This document shows, piece after piece, positions 1 through 17,951 of a stretch of 22,643 bases of DNA. Both the position numbers and the translations under genes were made by a program. The notes under the pieces are model-generated. The model was not told the DNA's origin. It searched no databases and saw only the letters and a list, made by a program, of their open reading frames with translations. The stretch's first letter is position 1. Every line of letters starts with the position of its first letter. Source of the DNA: Lenisia limosa. Its lineage: Eukaryota; Breviatea. The stretch is from the NCBI GenBank assembly GCA_001655205.1, contig LPNZ01004093.1, positions 1-22,643 on the forward strand, written 5' to 3'.

Positions 1-1
1 A

Positions 2-2386
2 GCATTCATTTCAAGAGTTGAGAAGATGTACCGGGTGAACCCTTTCCATAACGTCGAGGTAAGTGGGCAAAATCATCTCTTTAAGCAGGGTGGTAATTCA
101 GAAAATTGTCACGGATGCGTTGTTAGACAATTGTTCTAAGATGCCTTCTTTGAAATGAATTACTTTTTTTGTTAATAACTACCGTTACTTCAGTTTGAAA
201 GACTCCAAGCTTTGGCGTAAATCACGTTCAATATGCGCCAATCTTAGAGAAAATTGAACAAAATCCGTGTCATTTTTCTGAATTACCACCTTGCTTTAAG
301 AGGAGTCTTGGTTTATTGCTCCAGTTCTGACTTAGAAACTGCATTTTTTCATATTCGCTTAACCATTCAGAGAACAGCTGACATGATTTCGTCTCTTCTT
401 TCCTTGATACTCACCAACCCCAAACTCAGTGACCATCTTTCTCCTTTGGTGGGCCTTTGTTATTTTCACAGTCTTTTTGGATGGGGTTGGTTTTCTATTT
501 GAGTTCCCTCGAACCAACTTGATCTCTCCAGGACAAATTGACCTTGGTACTTGGAGCGTTAGTGCGAGGAGTGAATCATCCTGCTGTTAACAACAGCTTC
601 CTCATTACCTCCGCCCACGACCTCGCTATCAATTACAATGACAATGCTGTGGGAGGGCTAGGCTTCAATATGTTCACTATCGGAGAAGACTTTGTAAAAT
701 CCTCGATGAATAGTATACGTTACCAACCTTTTGTTCCATTGGGATGTCTGTTTAAATGGTTACCATTAATCCAGCAACCAGTGTACCTAATACACTTGAT
801 TGGGTTGAAATCTTTGGTGATACTCCTGATCAATGCGTCTCACACCCAGGTTATTGAAAACCACCAAGCCTCCAGCATCTTCCGCCTCCTCCAAACACGC
901 TCTCTTAACTTCCTGACCAATCTCCTTCCTGCTGAGTGCGAGGGTTGTGCGTTTTTGGCGTTGCTTTTGTAATCCCTACGTAGCAGTTTTCAGCATGTTC
1001 TCATATATTATGTACTGCAAGATTTACTTTGTAGTTATGGTTATCTCCGGCGTGGGGTCATCAACGTAGCCCTTTCCAGTGACCCCTCAAATTACACCCG
1101 AGTCATTTCGAAGTTCTCATCCCTCTCAAATCGATTCCGTAAGCTGCTCTCTGCAGTCTCAGAATACCCGTATTGTGTAGCTGGTGGTCTTTAACCTTGG
1201 AGTAACGCCGTAGCAAATCTCGAGGATTGGGTGACAGAAGATGACCGAGGCACATTGCTGAATATGATATTCAAAATCATGGAGTTCCATTATTCTTATC
1301 AGGTTTGTCAGCGCTTCTGTTTATGTCATGTCAGCTTTGTGGCATTATCCTCGCTGTTGTTTCTTGTACCCCCTCGCTTCATGTATCAACTCACTCGGTT
1401 TCAGGAGTTTAGTAAGTGCCAGGTCTGGACTCGCCTCTACTTCCAGGAAAGGAGACACCAGGGTGAGAATGGCGACAACTTCAAACAATGATAGACAAGG
1501 ACCTTTCTCACTTCCTAGCCACACGAGAACGAGACGAGGGTTTGGACCTTGGAACTCAGGAAGGAGACTCATCTGCTCACGTCTTGTCGCTCTTTAATTA
1601 TATTATCCTTGTGGGCAAGGGAGGTGTCTAGAGTGTCTATCCTATATTGGGCTTTCACTTCTGGCCGAAAAAACACTGAATTTCTCGATAAATCCTTGAA
1701 AACTATCGATATTCCCCGGTTTTTTCTGAACCGAAGTGAAGTCTGAATCCAATAGTTGTCTTTTGTCAATGTCTTTTCTTTTTCACATCCCCAGCCCTCA
1801 CTACACCTTTGGAGTGCAGCAACCGAACTCTCGATTTCCCTTGTTACTCAGGTGAGAATCTGGGAATAGATGTGACGATACATTCCATGGGAGGGGGGCA
1901 GTATCTTTAATTTTCACCTCTTACCATTTAGGCCGAAGATAACCTTGACCGATTTCGCTCTTTCACTTCACTTGTGGGAGGGATGGAATTCTGTGAATCT
2001 ATTTGTAATAAGGCTCCACTTTTTTAAAAAAATATCAAATATATATCATATATCGATATTTCTCTTGGATTGATCGATGAGTCTTCTTGTGACCGAAGTG
2101 AAACACTCCAACGTTTCTTTATCAGCAGGCTCTTCTTTGTCCTCATTTCCAGGATCTGACTTTTTAGAGCCAGTCCCCACTCCAGCCAACCCAATCCCCA
2201 ACACCCAGCTCCACAGACTCCACCTCCAGCCCCCAATTCACGCTATTCAACACGCTCGAGGCGGTCAATAAAGAGCTGCATGATGAAGACGTTGAAGACT
2301 CCCTCTCCCGCAACTCAAGCGGACATAGTCTTGAGGATGAGTCAGCTTCCCCAACTTTGCGAATTACAGCAGAGCCGTCTTCAGAG
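2..2386 (+). CDS. Class I cyclic nucleotide phosphodiesterase-like protein, 5'-truncated, probably catalytically dead
   Basis: Exons 2-58, 371-448, 532-648, 850-968, 1035-1183, 1214-1302, 1405-1462, 1495-1610, 1795-1851, 1932-1973 and 2168-2386 join in one frame; the donor at 968 is the least certain. Family landmarks appear in order: FHNVERTADM (usually YHNxxHAADV), NHPAVNNSFLI, then INYNDNAVIENHQAS, LRRGVINVALSSDPSNY, LLNMIFKIMEFHYS, HVLSLFNYIIL and a last helix ending LDRFRSF. A Ser/Pro/Asp-rich tail follows. These proteins normally hydrolyse cAMP or cGMP with two metals held by two His and two Asp. Here the ligands read R, R, G and E, and the invariant Gln and stacking Phe of the pocket are Val and Leu. 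I infer a non-hydrolysing regulatory or scaffold role. The 5' end lies outside the window. Without splicing at 2387 the frame stops at 2417-2419; with splicing the protein could continue into the ankyrin gene. Confidence 0.8.
1649..1743. repeat. MITE-like palindromic element, copy A, in a phosphodiesterase intron
   Basis: This 95-bp imperfect palindrome lies inside intron 1611-1794. The 5' arm GGGCTTTCACTTCTGGCC and the inverse of the 3' arm (AGACTTCACTTCGGTTC) match over about 25 bp, then A and T runs and a TATCGATA-like centre. It shares arm and centre sequence with the element at 15459-15554. It carries no coding capacity; a non-autonomous transposon is the likeliest identity. Confidence 0.6.
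2012..2106. repeat. Possible degenerate copy C of the same palindromic family
   Basis: This segment in intron 1974-2167 begins GGCTCCACTTTTTT, has TATCGATATTTCTC in the middle and ends TGACCGAAGTGAAAC, close to the 3' arm of copy A (TGAACCGAAGTGAAG). Its length is also about 95 bp. The arms are weaker than in copies A and B. Confidence 0.35.
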
Positions 2387-2888
2387 GTGAGTGTTCTTAT
2401 TGTGACCATGCATCTGTGATTATTATTGACGATTCAGCCGCCACCAACCTCGTGTGTTTAGTTTTTTTCTTGTTTAGTTATATGTCGTTTCTTTGAGTTT
2501 CTTAATTTCTTGCCAATGTAATGGTATATGTTTTCTATATCCAGTCAATATCACTTTGGTTCTGATCTCCCTTGGTTCTGATTTTGACTTCCTTGGAGGG
2601 GGGGATCAAAAAAAAGTACCAGGCTGAAAGGACTGAGATCGGAGACTTTTTTTTTGTTTTTTGATATTTGATTATTTTTTTGGATATATTTTAAATATTT
2701 TTTTCATTGATTTTTTTAATGCAAGTAGTAGAAACAAACTAAGAACAACAAGCAACAATGATCTGAATTCGGTGAAGCTGAAAGAATAGGGGATTAGCTC
2801 TAGTACACACTGAAATGGGAGCTCAGACCTCAACCTTGCTTAATAGCTNNNNNNNNNNNNNNNNNNNNNNNNNNNNNNNNNNNNNNNN
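2387..2888. other. AT-rich stretch between the phosphodiesterase and ankyrin genes, ending in a gap
   Basis: No convincing exon is visible. The stretch has long T and A runs (around 2640-2720) and a G run near 2597. It either holds the 3' end of the phosphodiesterase gene plus the promoter and first exon of the ankyrin gene, or is one intron (donor GTGAGT at 2387) joining them. The N-run 2849-2888 hides the boundary of the next exon, so the two cannot be told apart here. Confidence 0.5.
2849..2888. other. Assembly gap (N)
   Basis: Forty N. It abuts the first visible exon of the ankyrin gene and may hide its start or 3' splice site. Confidence 1.
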
Positions 2889-5800
2889 GCTGGCGACAAG
2901 TTGCTTCCGGATGACCCGCCTGTAGACTCTATAGAAGACCCAAGGCCTGCGTCTATTCAGAAAATAGCTTCAACTGACGAGATACCGCCAAAGAAGGCTT
3001 TTTCCGGTCTTCAAAAAGGATTTCTCAACGTTTCTTCTCGAAAGAAGGCCCCTTCAACCACCCCCAAGTCCGACGACGACAGCAATGATCTTTTTGAGGA
3101 TGCAGTCGAGGAGACAGACGACTTCTTTCCCGACAAAGAAGACAGCCCACATCTTCTTGAGTGGAGTGAGCTTTGGGAAGCCTATGGTGTTCCAGCTCCC
3201 TCATCTTTGAACCCTACGCTATGGAGTGTCAAGCAGCTGAAAACATTCATTTTGCAGAACAGTTTGCATGGATTTTGTACAACATTCCTTCCCCCTCTAA
3301 TTCCAACAAACCACCTATCGCTTTATTTTCTAGATTTGAAACCAGAAGGATGTATTGAAAAAGCCGATCTGAGTCATTTTGTCAACGCCAATCTTTCCCA
3401 CCTTTTGAAGAATTATTCAAAACGTGGGGATAAGGTGGAGTTTGTTTGTGTTTGAAACAGTTTTGTTTTAAACTGTCCAATCTCAACCCTGTCAATTTTG
3501 ATCTATTGTTATTATGTTTACGATTTAGCCGAACCTGAACCGCCAAATACCAAATCCACTCTATGGCCCGCAAATGTGAGCTTGTTTTGAGAAACCAAAC
3601 AATTTGATTTCTTCAGAAAATTTGACATTCCAATCACGCTTCCAGACGGCAGAGCCCCTTCTTCTGCCCCTCCCGGTTGCGCAGCCTGTCTTGACCAATG
3701 TCCACCAAAATCACTTCGATGATTTAAATCAGACTCTTCGTGGGGGGGTCTATTGAAATTGACAACATCGCAGTAGTTTTCAGGTTCAATGATTCACAAT
3801 TATCTCGCACCCAATCATAATCCAGCTACTGTGACATCAGCTGATATTCGAGCGTTGCAATACGCCACAGAATCAGTTCTCAACGATGACATTCAAAAAC
3901 TCAAGTAATTGGAAATTTTGTGTCGTTTTGTTACCTCCTCATTTGACCACCCAGGAAACATCTCCTCGATATCCCCCATGCCGTCCTCCACTACCCCTCT
4001 CCAATTGGCCGTTTGCCTATTTTAAATCTTGCCATTCGACACGGTGTGTGATTCTTGGTACTTGAAGCTTGAATTTTGCTTGGATGTATTGTCATCTAAG
4101 ATAACCTTTCATCCAATTCCTGTTTCAAATGCACCTATTAATAGTAACCCAGGAAATCCCTATGCTGTGAAGACTATCCTTGATCGAATGGAAACTATTG
4201 AGCCTTTTATTGTAAGTGGTGAAATATGCTATGCAATGATTCTGAACTTGTTGTGCTGTTTTTTCTCAATTCATGAACACGATTAATTTTTTCCATAGAT
4301 GGAAAACACCCTCGAGAGTGTCCACCCCCTCTCTTTTGCTGTTCGAATAAGTCCAAAATCTGAGGGCAAAGAAGCTGTCACAGGTGGGCAAACACCCCAA
4401 TCAATTGTGGAAAAGCGGCATATCCGATTCTGATGTTATCTTTCAGGGGAACACCACCTTCCAGCTGCCTTAGAGGCCTTGAGGAAAATGGCACATTGGG
4501 CTGCCACGGTGGGGGTTTGGGGTTTAACATGTTCAATATTCTTTTTTTTTCTTTTCAAAATGTTAGTTTCCATTTCATTTGCCTTAGTCGCTCCCACCCG
4601 GACCCACGTCTAGTGATGCAGATGGACCACTTTCCAAATTAGGAATGTCCAGTACCCGGACGAGCAGAAATGACGTTATCAAAGTTCTAGCTCGGCACCT
4701 ATCCCTTCATCACTTGCCCCTTGTTGGCTGGGTCTGTTTCATCATTTGCCGTTGTTGGCTGGGTCTGTTTCATCATTTGCCGTTGTTGGCTGGGTCTGTT
4801 TTATCATTTGCCCTTGTTGGCTGGGTCTGTTCCATCACTTGCCCCTTGTTGGCTGGGTCTGTTTTGTTTTGTTTGGACAGATTTTTCCTAGAGAATCTGA
4901 GTGTAAGGTTGCTGGTCTTCAAGTCTCAGTTTCTGTATTCCTGACTTTTTAGCCACCCTACGTCGAGGACACACCCCTCTTGGCTGCCTTAATTGACCCG
5001 TGGGAGGTGAAAGATCACTAAAGGATCTACTCTGATTTCCCCAACCAGATGTCTTCCAGTGTATTTTTCCTTTGTTGATCATGTCATTGTTGGGTGGGGG
5101 TATTCAGTGACAACAAAGTCACAAAGTGACACCATAGGACCACACACCCAGTGTCCGTTCTTAGAGCAGTGCTTGAAGGCTATGGCGAGCGGTGTACCAT
5201 GGGACCAATCCAGCTACCTGGCCTTCCGGTATGAGCCCCCCATGGTCATAAAGCCCTAAATCCTTTCCCTCTTGACACCATTAGGTGGCTACAGACCCCC
5301 TTGGCTTGGCACTCCAGTATCTTCATAGTGGTAGACAGAACAAGTGAGGGGTGGATTTTGGCATGAATAGTCATTTATATGCTCACTCGTCAGCTCCTTG
5401 ACCATCCCATTGGACATTTCTTCGCAGCACCCCCCGTTTGGGGTGGCTAATCGACTTCGCGCTATTCTCAAAGCAGGTGCCCCTGTACTGCACTATCATT
5501 GGTATGAGCGATAAGTTTGCTTTGTTCGCAGTTGAATTGAAGTCATTTGCTTCTCAAGCAGGTATGTCACTGAGAACTGCCACGTCATCTGGACCAAAGT
5601 CGTTGAAATTTTGTGGATATTTCAATTTTTTTAAGTTGTGCTTATAATTTTTTAACAGTTTTAGAGAGTATTATTTTTGAGTTTTAAAATTTGGTGAAAA
5701 ATTGCGTGAATGTTGACAAAATCCGAGCCAAGTTTCTCAGACATACCTGCTTTCAGTATTTTATTTTCGGTAGCCTGATGGGCTAACTCATTGACCCCCC

Positions 5801-8800
5801 CCCCCCNNNNNNNNNNNNNNNNNNNNNNNNNNNNNNNNNNNNNNNNNNNNNNNNNNNNNNNNNNNNNNNNNNNNNNGTATCAACAGCCGCTTTGGTGGGC
5901 GATAGGAGACCCCCTTCTAGCTGACGTGTGCCCCGACGTGATCGAACATGTGAGCCGTTTCTAGCTTGGGTTGAATACCTCCAACACTTTTAGTTCCTGT
6001 TACAATTTAGTATTGCGGCTATTACTACGTACTTACCATATTAGGCATCTCCTGAGGAAGTTGGTCTCTCGATTCCCAGCAGGCCAGGCATGACCCCTCT
6101 TATTTACAGTCTAAAATCGGGTGGGTTTTTCTTCTTCTTGTCTTCCTCTATGCAGTGACATTTTGATGATAAATAAAGCACCTTTGTATACATACAAAAC
6201 TGTGATTTTTTTTGTGCAACCTTATAATGTGACTTTCAATTCAACCTTTTACTGTGTGGTGATACCCCAGAATCCCCTCTTGCGGTTGCCGCTCTTCTCG
6301 AAGCGGGTGCCCAAGCTCATGGAACAACAAAATGTGAGTTGAACATTCTTATTCCTCTACATTTTACCCTGGTTTTATCTCACCGCACAGCCGGATTGGC
6401 ACCAGTAATATACGCGGTGACACTAGCAAACCCCTCCCCTCTGGCTGCTCTTATTGCAGGTGCAGGCAGGCATATCATCACAACTACAACCACGCATGGT
6501 GAGAACACCGGATCATTTTATGGTATTCCGAGTTTTTGATATTTATTTACACGGACTTTGACAAAGTAGGCCAAAACGCGCTGCATGTTTTGATTGCACA
6601 AAAACGGTCGTCGCAGCAGCAGCAGAAGGAGAAGGACCGATTGGAGTGTCTGGCCATTGTTCTCACTGCAATATCGGAACTCTCGTTGGCTGGTTTCAAC
6701 AACTAATTTCTTTGTGCCTATATCATCTCCCTCTCACCGAGCAGTCCCGACGACATTCCTGATGACTTTCCCGCATACTGCTGCCCATTTGTAAGTGCAA
6801 TCAGTCCTGGNNNNNNNNNNNNNNNNNNNNNNNNNNNNNNNNNNNNNNNNNNNNNNNNNNNNNNNNNNNNNNNNNNNNNGTTTACGATCTAGATGGTGTG
6901 GACGTTGTTCGAAGAGCAACCGTCTCTGAATTGCGTCGAATGAAGACATCACTTCTAAAACAGGTATCAAAGGGGCATAATGGAACAAATGGTTACCATT
7001 TCACAGCATAACTTCTTTGAAATATTTTATCCTCAAATTAGACTTATCAACTAACCCTTTAGACCCTTTTAAGCGGACGTGCAGGAGAGGATATGACCCC
7101 TCTTGGACTGGCTTTGGCTGAATCCGATATCGCAGCTGTTGAAATGCTGCTTTCCGTGGGGGGTGGGGGATCATTCATCACACATCCATTTTCCCTGACG
7201 ACGATTTCTGTTCTTTTTCTCTCTTTTCAGCCCTTCCTCCTGATGTATTTAGGCCGGAGCTGACCCAGACGTCCGTTTCGGCCACGACTACATTCCACCA
7301 CTGCATTGGACCGTTTCAGAGGGCAGGAAGGCTGAAATCGAGGTGGGCAATGATATCATTTCTGCAATCACAGACTATTGAGGACGTTGTCTCATTTTTC
7401 CAGCTGCTCTTGGCAGCAGGCGCTAACGTGCATGCGGTCACGGCGGTTCCGGTCGACTTCAGCTCACACTCCAATACCTGTCAGGTTTGTGGGTATTAAT
7501 TTCTTTGTTTCGACCTATCGTGTTATAGTTCCTCTTTATTCACTTTCTTCTCAATGCTCCCAATAACCACCACCCTCAGGATGAAGAACCCGTTGAAATT
7601 ACAGAATCTGAAGATTTCCATGAAGTTGAGGGCAGTTTCGAGGAGCCTCGACAGCTTTCGAACAGTTCGCAGATGTCGAACCCCTTACCACTAGATGCCT
7701 TCTCGAAACACTCACGGTTGCCCCGTACTGCGCTTAACTCAGAAGCCGCCGATGGCAAGGTTTGTCTCGATGTCCTTCTGACAGCTTGCTTTCCGTGCTT
7801 CGTTTCAACGAACATTGAATACATTTTACATTATACGTAGAATTCAGCGCCACAATAATGTTTTACAGTTTCATTTCTTTTTGTAATGCTTATCTCACCA
7901 CTCAGGTTGAAGCAACTGCATTGTTTGTCGCTGTTGTTCAGGTGAGTACACTTTGCTAACCTGTTGGACTTGTGGCTTTTTCAACTCCCAGAACTATTGC
8001 CTTTCCTTTGTCATCATTTTAATTACACTCCGCACAGGGACGAGGAGATCTCGTGTCGGCACTTTTAGACGCGGGTGCAGACCCCAGGGTGATTCCTCGA
8101 GAACTTGACGGTGAGAATCAATCCTGGAATTGAGTTCTGGATGTAAGAAATGATTTCCTAGGCGAAAGGCTTTTGCTCTATGCTACCAAAAGAGGCAATG
8201 TGGATGTATGCCGGGCGCTTTTATCACGAGGAGCCTCGCCCTACCCCTCACCAACGTGCACCTCTGAGGACGGCACTGTTGATGGTACGTGGCAGCAGTT
8301 TTTTTTGGTATTCTCGCAAAGCTTACACCTGTAGATGCCAATTTCTTGCATCTTGCCGCCACGTTCTCGTGGGCCGCCTCGCTTCTTCCCCTCGCTCTGG
8401 ACGCTGGGATGGACATCAACGCTGCGACAAAGGGACAGATCACCCCCTTGATGATGGCCGCCTATCACGTGAGGGAACCGAACTTTTCTTTTACATCCTT
8501 TTGGCTGCCTATCACGTGAGATGATACTTTTACATCCTTTTGGCTGCCTATCACGTGAGATGATAGCTGAACTTTTCTTAGATCCTTTTGGCTGCCTATC
8601 ACGTGAGGGAACTGAACTTTTCTTTACATCCTTTTGGTGATTGGCACACAAGCAATGACACTTACCACCGTAGTCGAATGTGCCGTACATGAAGGCGCTG
8701 ATCCAGGCTGGGGGTGAAGGCCCCTTCAGACCCGGGCATGAGCAGATCATTGTTGGGGGGGGGATTAGGGCGCTTTGGGCTTTTCTGACTCCCCAGCGAC

Positions 8801-9602
8801 CTGAAATTTGGGAAATTATCAAGCAACTCGGTCTTGTCGAAAGTGGTAGCTCCCCTAATGTGCCGTCGTCATCGATACCAATGATTACTGTTGGCGGTGT
8901 AACGCGGTTACCTGTCTGGGTATATTTAGCTATTGAAGGCTCTGTGACAGCTCTGTGATTGAGAAGATGTTTGCTTATTCCCAATTAGGAAGAACGAGAA
9001 GCGCCAACACTACGTCTGTCTTATCCGTATCGAATTCCGCCCCAGGTGAGAGTTGCGCCAAATTTCAGGCTGTATTGTCAACTTGTTGCTCCGGTTCATG
9101 GCTTAAGTGAGATAAGCCTTTCCCTTGAAACAAATGCGCAATACGTGTCACCACTCACTCCTCAGCCGTCAGCACCTATGGCACTTCTGTTCACATTACT
9201 CAGATCACAGCGGTCACTTGTCAATGGTGAGGGTGACTCTTTCTTCTTACCACAGAAAAGGGCTGTTCTGACACTTTCAGACTCGCTGTCTTATTCTGGC
9301 GATTTCCCGGAAGGAGGATCATGGCTTGCTTACAGAACGGTTGGTGTTTTTTGTACACATTCGAAACGTATTGGATAGGAAAGTCCCGTTGTATACTTAC
9401 TCATCATCCCCCAATTCACCACTTCTAGATTTTAGAACGAGATCTGTTCTACGCTGCCGATCGAGGGGATGCTGGACAGGTTTGGAGAATTCATCGGTCA
9501 TAATAAGGCGTTGTTTCATGTTAACCCTGGCAGGTGTCAGCACTTGTCAACGTTTTGTTTCCAAGCCTTGCCCCTTCAAGTCCTTCTTTAGCTTTTGCGT
9601 AA
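2889..9602 (+). CDS. Large ankyrin-repeat protein, about 30 exons, 5' end in or before a gap
   Basis: The first visible exon (2889-3434) codes an acidic, Ser/Lys-rich region I do not recognise. Ankyrin-like segments run from about 3955 to the end. Examples are LPILNLAIRHG (3955-4043), TPLLAALIDPWE (4953-5006), SPLAVAALLEAGAQAH (6271-6333), GQNALHVLIAQKR (6570-6684), DMTPLGLALAESDIAAVEML (7063-7155), LLLAAGANVHAV (7404-7484), LVSALLDAGADP (8038-8110), NVDVCRALLSRGASP (8162-8284), LALDAGMDINA (8335-8468) and LFYAADRGDAGQ (9429-9479). I count about 16 repeats. Exon phases agree from 6045 to the TAA at 9600-9602; junctions at 3435-3784 and 5285-5877 are less certain. Ankyrin stacks bind other proteins; the partner is unknown. 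An unrelated acidic exon (7580-7759) interrupts the stack. Repeats often straddle introns, e.g. EMLLS at the end of one exon and AGADPDV at the start of the next. No catalytic domain was recognised. Confidence 0.8.
4707..4863. repeat. Minisatellite, five copies of a 31-32-bp unit, across a splice donor
   Basis: Five tandem units (lengths 32, 31, 31, 31, 32) of the type TCATCATTTGCC-GTTGTTGGCTGGGTCTGTT lie end to end. The ankyrin exon 4588-4722 appears to end inside the first unit at CTT, followed by donor GTTGGC, and the phase then fits the next exon at 4953. Every unit therefore repeats the exon end and the donor. Confidence 0.85.
5556..5752. repeat. 197-bp inverted-repeat element in the ankyrin gene
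   Basis: AAGCAGGTATGTC (5556-5568) is repeated perfectly in inverse at 5740-5752, with looser pairing a further 12 bases inward. The 5' arm spans a plausible splice donor (CAG followed by GTATGT). The exact exon here is not resolved, so the element may start inside an exon. No open frame of note lies inside. Confidence 0.55.
5807..5876. other. Assembly gap (N)
   Basis: Seventy N directly after a 12-base C run, within the ankyrin gene. The next exon (YQQPLWWAIGDPLLADV, to 5949) may begin inside the gap. Confidence 1.
6811..6879. other. Assembly gap (N)
   Basis: Sixty-nine N within the ankyrin gene between exons 6745-6790 and 6880-6963. The start of the latter exon (VYDLDGVDVV) may lie in the gap. 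Confidence 1.
8457..8636. repeat. Imperfect tandem repeat, four copies of 39-48 bp, across a splice donor
   Basis: Units start at 8457, 8504, 8543 and 8591, each with GCxGCCTATCACGTGAG and ending near ACATCCTTTTG. The first unit contains the true exon end (MMAAYH, ending at 8468) and its donor GTGAGG. The other three repeat the same exon/donor boundary inside the intron. Units differ by small internal deletions. Confidence 0.85.
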
Positions 9603-9892
9603 TGATCATTTTTGGTGAATATAGGAATGAATATAGGTAATTGCACGGTAATATTGGGAAGAAACAACAGATTTATAGTTTTAGTTTTTATTTCGCAGTT
9701 ATTTCGAGCATGCTCAATTCCCAGTTAACTACGCAATGGATGAAATGATGTTGAAAGTTGGAAATGGGAGCTGGCCAAACATGGTGGCCTGGACCCCCAG
9801 GTAGAAACAATTATAAAACAAACTACAAATTTTCAAAATAGCACACGCAACAAGACAACGGCTAGGGATAGTTCGTTTATTTGCTAGTTGTA
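9603..9892. other. Intergenic region upstream of PFOR-1
   Basis: These 290 bases separate the ankyrin gene stop from the PFOR-1 start. They must contain the 3' end of one transcript and the promoter of the next. I see no AATAAA and no recognisable core-promoter motif, only a short direct repeat of GAATATAGG around 9617-9637. Confidence 0.6.
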
Positions 9893-17596
<7,704 letters not shown>

Positions 17597-17847
17597 TCCG
17601 TTTCCCTTTTGTTATCATTCATTTCACTGCCTTTCTTATTTGAGAGTACTTGACTTTTGAGCTCTGTTGACCCATTATTATTCTGTTATTTTAGGGGGTA
17701 AATAAATATACCGTAATAGAGAGAATTTGGCAACCTGTGGCTCACTATAGTTCATCGTAATGCACCCGGCTGGAGGAGACTACGGGTGGAACCCCCATGA
17801 TTATATAGTTTAAAAGTGGCCCGGAATTTTTTTACGAAAGAATTCAA
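17597..17847. other. Intergenic region between the two PFOR genes
   Basis: These 251 bases separate PFOR-1 and PFOR-2, which are read in the same direction. An AATAAA at 17701-17706 lies about 105 nt after the PFOR-1 stop. The remaining ~140 bp must hold the PFOR-2 promoter. A perfect 6-bp hairpin stem (CACCCG/CGGGTG, about 17763-17789) is present but its role is unknown. Confidence 0.6.
17701..17706 (+). promoter_or_regulatory. Possible polyadenylation signal of PFOR-1
   Basis: AATAAA occurs about 105 nt downstream of the PFOR-1 stop codon, within GGTAAATAAATAT. The hexamer is a common eukaryotic poly(A) signal, but use in this organism is unverified and it could arise by chance in AT-rich DNA. 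Confidence 0.35.
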
Positions 17848-17951
17848 ATGCTTGCCTTGTATGTTGTGTCTTGATTTCTATGAGTCTCTAACTAATTTAG
17901 ATCACTAGCCCGTGTTAGTAGGCTAGTCCAAGGAAATGTTTTACGCGGTAT
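17848..17951 (+). other. Split organelle-targeting presequence of PFOR-2
   Basis: An 11-nt first exon (ATG CTT GCC TT) is joined across a 42-nt intron (GTATGT at 17859, CTAACTAATTTAG ending at 17900) to exon 2. The leader then reads MLALSLARVSRLVQGNVLRG, with Arg and Leu but no acidic residues, followed by an Ala/Ser/Met-rich stretch. The intron has textbook ends and the phase fits. Without it the leader would be lost, and translation could still start at the in-frame ATG at 17950. Confidence 0.65.

Noticed and set aside
3186-3358. Alternative exon in another frame (AENIHFAEQFAWILY...) after a 58-nt intron
   Set aside because: It splices plausibly at one end but runs into a stop at about 3357, and no later donor restores a frame compatible with the downstream open stretch. 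The uninterrupted frame 2889-3434 is simpler, though not certain.
8241-8984. Long open frame of 247 codons on the minus strand
   Set aside because: It lies antisense to ankyrin exons and runs through the tandem array, which inflates open length. Its product has repeated array-derived segments and no recognised domain.
17755-17800. Possible small structured RNA or tRNA in the intergenic hairpin
   Set aside because: Only one 6-bp stem is evident; there is no tRNA arm set, no A/B box pair and no terminator-like run.
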